This document shows, piece after piece, positions 4,464-8,334 of a stretch of DNA of 8,334 nucleotides (within the stretch, counting starts at the first letter, position 1; the number at the start of each line of letters is the position of its first letter). The notes beneath the pieces were generated by a model that made no database searches, was not told the DNA's origin, and worked only from the letters and a program-made list of their open reading frames with translations. Source of the stretch: a bacterium (GTDB lineage: Bacteria; Patescibacteriota; Gracilibacteria; UBA1369; LOWO2-01-FULL-3); NCBI GenBank assembly GCA_027622635.1, contig JAQBYK010000050.1:1-8334 (forward strand), written 5' to 3'. The position numbers and the translations under genes were made by a program.

Positions 4464-6122
4464 ATGAAAAAAATCTGTAAAATTAGCGGTTCTGAGTTTG
4501 AGATTTCTGATAAAGACATGGAATACTATCGGCGTTTGGGTGTACCTGGGCCGACTCTGTGTCCGAAAGAAAGGGTCAGACGCAGGATGGCCGTCAGAAA
4601 TGAGCGGAATTTGTATAGGCGAAAGTCCGATATGTCCGGCGAGACAATCATTTCCATGTATCATAGCGACCTGCCCTATCCTGTTTACAGCAAGGAAGAG
4701 TGGTTGAGTGATAAATGGGATGCGGCTAAATATGCGCAGAGTATTGATTGGAATCGTTCCTTTTTTCAGCAATTTCATGAATTACAGACCAAGGTTCCCA
4801 GGGCAAATTTAGCAATCTTCACTAATGCGGAGAATTCTGATTATTGTAACTATGTGGGGGATATAAAGAATTGTTACTTATGTTTCGGCTCTATCTTCAT
4901 AGAGGATTGCATGTATGGTAATCCCTATTACTCGAAAGACTGTGTGGATTGCTTCCTGGTACGAAAATCTGAATTTTGTTATGAATGCATTGATTGTGAA
5001 AAACTGTACCACTCAGCCTATTTGCAGGAATGTTATGAGAGTTCTGATTGCTTTTTCGGGTATGACTTGAAGGGATGTAGGGATTGCTTTGCTTGCACAG
5101 GCTTGCGTAAGAAACAATATCACCTGTTCAATGAGGATGTTGGGCGCGAAAAATACGAGAAGTTTTTCAAGGAGTTTTCGTTTTGTGATTCAGGTATGGT
5201 GGCAGAGACTGAAAGGCGTCTTGATGATCTCAAAAAAGCGCATTCTCATTTATCAATGGTGAGCCTTAATTGCGAGAATGTTAATGGAAATTATATTTTC
5301 AATAGTAAAAATTGCTTTGATTGTTTTCAAATAACCGAAAATGAAGACTGTAGCTACAATATTCAAACCACTACCAGCAAGGACTGCTATGACATGAACT
5401 ATACTGAGGAAAACGAGCTCTGTTGCGAATATTTAGGGAATTATCGTAATTACAAAGCTATCTATAGTGCTCTTTGCTATGGCTGTCATGACCTAAAGTA
5501 CTGTGATTATTGTACGAATTGTAAGAATTGTTTTGGTTGCGCGGGACTACGAAACAAACAGTATTGTATTTTAAATAAGCAATATTCAAAGGAGGAATAT
5601 GAAGAAACAGTGATGAGACTAATGGAGCTTATGAAAAAATATGGTGAATGGGGTGAATTCTTCCCCATAAAATTCTCGCCTTTTGCATATAATGAGACAG
5701 TCGCACAGGATTATTTTCCATTGAGTCGCGAAGAAGTTCTTAAACGAGGATATAGATGGAGAGATGAAGATGAGTCTGAATTTAAGAAATCAAATTATCA
5801 GATCCCGTCTGATATTGACCAGGTGCCTGATGACATTTGTAATGAAATTTTGGCTTGTGAAATTAGTGGTCGAAATTACAAGATAACTCCAAGTGAACTA
5901 CGCTTTTATAAGAGAATGAAGCTGCCAATTCCTAAAAAACACTTTAATGAAAGACACAAAGCCAGACTGACCATGAGGTTACCATATGAATTGAATGAGA
6001 GGGGGTGTGATAAATGTGGGGTGGAAATACTGACGCCCTATCCGTCTGTCAACCGCGTTAAGGAACCCCTCACTACGTTCCGGGTTCTATGTGAAAAATG
6101 CTATTTGGACAGCATCTATTGA
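4464..6122 (+). CDS. Cys-rich repeat protein B with degenerate terminal zinc ribbons
   Basis: This 552-residue paralogue of protein A has 38 Cys and unknown function. Its layout is an N-terminal ribbon-like domain (5-80), a linker, Cys repeats (128-211) ending in CFACTGLRKKQY, a charged linker, a second repeat block (270-359) ending in CFGCAGLRNKQY, a spacer with SPFAYNETVAQDYFPL (405-420), and a C-terminal ribbon (465-546). The ribbons are eroded relative to A. The N-terminal one keeps only Cys5 and Cys33 of eight ligands (CKIS, CPKE, SDMS, SKEE). The C-terminal one keeps the second knuckle (Cys515/518, Cys543/546), but the first reads CEIS and HFNE. The start is 3 bp after A's stop, in the same frame and without a strong ribosome-binding site, so coupled translation is likely. 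There is no signal peptide or membrane segment. A role as a metal-binding scaffold is speculation. Confidence 0.85.
   Translation: MKKICKISGSEFEISDKDMEYYRRLGVPGPTLCPKERVRRRMAVRNERNLYRRKSDMSGETIISMYHSDLPYPVYSKEEWLSDKWDAAKYAQSIDWNRSFFQQFHELQTKVPRANLAIFTNAENSDYCNYVGDIKNCYLCFGSIFIEDCMYGNPYYSKDCVDCFLVRKSEFCYECIDCEKLYHSAYLQECYESSDCFFGYDLKGCRDCFACTGLRKKQYHLFNEDVGREKYEKFFKEFSFCDSGMVAETERRLDDLKKAHSHLSMVSLNCENVNGNYIFNSKNCFDCFQITENEDCSYNIQTTTSKDCYDMNYTEENELCCEYLGNYRNYKAIYSALCYGCHDLKYCDYCTNCKNCFGCAGLRNKQYCILNKQYSKEEYEETVMRLMELMKKYGEWGEFFPIKFSPFAYNETVAQDYFPLSREEVLKRGYRWRDEDESEFKKSNYQIPSDIDQVPDDICNEILACEISGRNYKITPSELRFYKRMKLPIPKKHFNERHKARLTMRLPYELNERGCDKCGVEILTPYPSVNRVKEPLTTFRVLCEKCYLDSIY
5076..5162 (+). 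repeat. GLRxKQY module, copy 3 (protein B residues 205-233)
   Basis: CRDCFACTGLRKKQYHLFN followed by EDVGREKYEK closes the first Cys-repeat block of protein B. It shares Cys spacing and the GLRxKQY core with copies 1 and 4, but its tail is less conserved. Confidence 0.8.
5520..5606 (+). repeat. GLRxKQY module, copy 4 (protein B residues 353-381)
   Basis: CKNCFGCAGLRNKQYCILN followed by KQYSKEEYEE closes the second Cys-repeat block of protein B. It is closest to copy 1 of protein A at protein level, while the DNA differs at many third positions, so the duplication is old. Confidence 0.8.
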
Positions 6123-6133
6123 GGTGGTAGAAT
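6105..6133 (+). promoter_or_regulatory. Probable mutS promoter overlapping the end of protein B
   Basis: TGGTAGAAT at 6125-6133 is an extended -10 (TGn then TAGAAT, one mismatch). A weak -35, TTGGAC at 6105-6110, stands at exactly 17-bp spacing. Predicted transcription would start near 6140, leaving a leader of about 15 nt with an AGGG (6146-6149) six bases before the ATG, the nearest thing to a Shine-Dalgarno in the window. The -35 lies inside the end of gene B, so mutS may have both operon and private expression. Confidence 0.5.
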
Positions 6134-6154
6134 AATGATCCTTTTAGGGCTTAT

Positions 6155-8334
6155 ATGGCAAAACTAACGCCAATGATGGCGCAGTACAAAGAGATCAAGG
6201 CCAAATATCAAGATTGCATTGTGATGTATAGGCTTGGTGACTTTTATGAAATGTTTTTTGAAGATGCCATTGAAGCCAGCAAAATCCTACAAATCACCCT
6301 AACTTCGCGCAATAAAGGGGCTACTGAAAAGGCTCCTATGTGCGGCGTTCCATTTCATGCGGTTGATAATTATCTGCCAAAATTAACTCGCGCCGGCAAA
6401 AAAGTGGCTATTTGCGATCAGGTAACAAAGCCTGATGGAAAGGGAATAGTTCAGCGTGAGGTGATCCGTGTTGTTACGCCGGGGACAACCTTTGATGACA
6501 ACATCCTGGATCAAAAAGCCAATAACTATGTTTCTTGTATTATGGCTAGCAAGTCCGGTTTTGGCTTTGCATATAGTGATGTGACTACCGGTGATTTTAT
6601 GGTGACGGAGATTCCAACCCTTAAAGATCTTCAGTCCGAATTAATGAGAATCAGACCTGCCGAATGTATTTGTTCTGAAAAATTGATTAGTCAACTTAGA
6701 CCTCTCCTTGGAAAGATAAGTGAAATACACGTCTTCCCATTTTCATTTCATGGTGATGCCGATAGATCATTAAAGAATCACTTTGAGTTAAAATCTCTAA
6801 AATCTTTTGGTCTTGATAATAAAGTTTTAGCTACTTCAGTTAGCGCGACTCTTCTTGAATATCTGAAAGAGACCCAGAAAACCGATCTTAAACATGTACG
6901 AAAAGTGTCATTTTATGATCTGTCCCAATTTATGCCTTTGGATGACGCAGTGATCCGAAATCTGGAATTATTCTTCAATAATAATGATGGGAAAAAAGAA
7001 GGAAGTCTCATCAATGTCCTTGATCAAACTGTTTCTTCAATGGGTGGGCGACTTCTTAGAAAATGGCTACTCCATCCTCTTCTCGAGAAAAATAAAATTG
7101 AGAATAGACTCAATAAGGTTGAGTTGTTTTTCAAAAATTCATCTTTATTGCGTGATTTGAGGAATATTCTTAGTAAAATCTTTGATATTGAACGCTTACT
7201 TAGTCGACTTAGTTTAGGGACAGGAAATGCACGTGATTTGCTTGCAATGAAACAATCTCTCTCTGTTATTCCCGTGTTGAAGGAAAAAATTAATGGACTA
7301 CCGTTTGATCTAAGTCCCCTGGATGATTTGGTGGACTTAATTGAAAATGCGATTTTGGATGAGCCGGCCGCAACTGTCAGGGAAGGCGGTATGATTATGG
7401 CTGGCTTTAATAAGCATTTGGATGAGTTGCGTTCAATCAGCACAGAGGGGAAGACTTTCATAAAAGATCTCCAGGAAAAAGAAATAAAAAACACCGGTAT
7501 TTCCAATTTGAAGGTAAAATATAATAAAGTCTTCGGTTATTATATTGAAATCAGCAATTCAAATTTGAAAGATGTTCCGGACTACTACATACGCAAACAG
7601 ACTTTGGTAAATGCTGAGCGATTCATCATTCCTGAATTAAAGGAGTACGAGGAGAAAGTTTTAACTGCCGAAGATAAGATTAAAGAGTTGGAATATGAAC
7701 TATTTTATGGTGTCCGTATGGAAGTGGTTAAGAAGATCGCTGAAATTCAGGAAATTGCGAGGACTATATCTGAACTGGACCTTTTATCCTGCTTTGCTTT
7801 TATTGCCGTGAAAAATAATTATGTTAGGCCTGAAATTGTTTCCTCAGGAATTCAAATTACCGGAGGGCGTCATCCTGTTATTGAGCGACTTACTTTCTCA
7901 TCGGATTTTGTGCCTAATGATTGCAATTTTGACGATACCGGCTGTTTCAAACTTATTACCGGCCCCAATATGGGTGGTAAGTCTACCTATCTGCGGCAGG
8001 TTGCACTTATAGTTTTGATGACTCAGGTAGGCAGTTTTGTTCCGGCACAGAGTGCTAAAATTGCACTTGTTGATAGGATTTTTACAAGGGTTGGTGCTTC
8101 GGATAATTTGTCCGGAGGCGAGAGTACATTCATGGTGGAGATGACTGAGGCCGCTTACATTCTCAACAATGCGACTGATAGGAGTTTGATTATTTTGGAT
8201 GAACTTGGTAGAGGGACTTCGACATACGATGGAGTGAGTATTGCGTGGGCCATTATGGAATTCATCCATGATCAAATTTCCGCTAAAACTCTTTTTGCTA
8301 CTCACTATCACGAGTTAATTGAGTTGGCAGATAG
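6155..8334 (+). CDS. mutS: DNA mismatch repair ATPase MutS (3' partial)
   Basis: MutS recognises base mismatches and small loops and signals repair through ATP binding. The window holds 726 codons, and the frame is open at the edge. The N-terminal mismatch-binding domain has the Phe-x-Glu motif in YRLGDFYEMFFEDA (F30, E32), the wedge that stacks on mismatched bases. Connector, lever (about 260-540) and clamp regions follow, with NLKVKYNKVFGYYIEIS typical of the core. The ATPase has Walker A GPNMGGKST (603-611, K609), the SGGESTF signature, Walker B LIILDELGRGTS (D682, E683) and the switch His in ATHYHEL. Only the C-terminal end is missing, judged against the usual length of about 850 residues. 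The ATG is preferred because MAKLTPMMAQYKEIKAKYQ aligns with the usual MutS start. No internal stop or frameshift is seen. Confidence 0.97.
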   Translation, partial: MAKLTPMMAQYKEIKAKYQDCIVMYRLGDFYEMFFEDAIEASKILQITLTSRNKGATEKAPMCGVPFHAVDNYLPKLTRAGKKVAICDQVTKPDGKGIVQREVIRVVTPGTTFDDNILDQKANNYVSCIMASKSGFGFAYSDVTTGDFMVTEIPTLKDLQSELMRIRPAECICSEKLISQLRPLLGKISEIHVFPFSFHGDADRSLKNHFELKSLKSFGLDNKVLATSVSATLLEYLKETQKTDLKHVRKVSFYDLSQFMPLDDAVIRNLELFFNNNDGKKEGSLINVLDQTVSSMGGRLLRKWLLHPLLEKNKIENRLNKVELFFKNSSLLRDLRNILSKIFDIERLLSRLSLGTGNARDLLAMKQSLSVIPVLKEKINGLPFDLSPLDDLVDLIENAILDEPAATVREGGMIMAGFNKHLDELRSISTEGKTFIKDLQEKEIKNTGISNLKVKYNKVFGYYIEISNSNLKDVPDYYIRKQTLVNAERFIIPELKEYEEKVLTAEDKIKELEYELFYGVRMEVVKKIAEIQEIARTISELDLLSCFAFIAVKNNYVRPEIVSSGIQITGGRHPVIERLTFSSDFVPNDCNFDDTGCFKLITGPNMGGKSTYLRQVALIVLMTQVGSFVPAQSAKIALVDRIFTRVGASDNLSGGESTFMVEMTEAAYILNNATDRSLIILDELGRGTSTYDGVSIAWAIMEFIHDQISAKTLFATHYHELIELAD

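Noticed and set aside
6063..6087. GAACCC/GGGTTC inverted repeat near the end of protein B as a terminator
   Set aside because: The 6-bp arms are 13 bp apart, lie within conserved ribbon coding sequence, and have no T-tract after them.
7024..7506. Long minus-strand ORF of 160 codons within mutS
   Set aside because: It lies opposite a conserved mutS core, has low-complexity Ser/Leu-rich content and no family features. The other minus-strand ORFs (190-498, 1174-1503, 1472-1681, 3699-3947, 4350-4778, 7898-8311) are shadows for the same reason.
7821..8012. Small + strand ORF of 63 codons within mutS
   Set aside because: It is out of frame with the MutS ATPase domain, which is clearly coding here, including Walker A.

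Overview
The window is about 8.3 kb of moderately AT-rich bacterial DNA with every supportable gene on the + strand. It reads as a chromosomal segment from an uncultivated bacterium, most plausibly of the Candidate Phyla Radiation (Patescibacteria). That placement is an inference. It rests on the very tight packing, the near absence of Shine-Dalgarno sequences, and the two large cysteine-rich proteins with a GLRxKQY signature, which I associate from memory with those genomes. TGA is a normal stop here: dinB, the CPBP protease, the NIF3-like gene and both cysteine-rich genes end in TGA, and TGG encodes Trp.

Region 1 (1-2138) is an SOS/DNA-damage block. It holds the C-terminal bulk of the LexA repressor, a 66-codon very basic ORF of unknown function, and a DinB/Pol IV-type Y-family translesion polymerase. 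A 16-bp palindrome with CTTG/CAAG arms lies 38 bp before dinB and is a candidate LexA operator. A strong hairpin over the dinB stop codon closes the block.

Region 2 (2186-6122) looks like one operon. It carries a CPBP-family membrane protease, a stand-alone NIF3/YqfO-type PII-like domain, and two adjacent paralogous cysteine-rich proteins (called A and B below). A contains a run of twelve Cys at exact three-residue spacing. A is also interrupted by one in-frame TGA at the place where its paralogue has Cys, and the frame then stays open through an intact double zinc ribbon. B is full length and carries degenerate copies of that ribbon at both ends.

Region 3 (6155-8334) is MutS, the mismatch-recognition ATPase, cut off by the window end before its C-terminus. 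It has its own plausible promoter overlapping the end of B.

LexA, DinB and MutS give the segment a DNA-repair flavour. Nothing in the sequence shows that the cysteine-rich proteins take part in repair; their function is unknown. The most unusual items are the A/B pair, the period-three cysteine array, and the in-frame TGA followed by a stem-loop, which could be a nonsense mutation, a sequence error or a selenocysteine codon.
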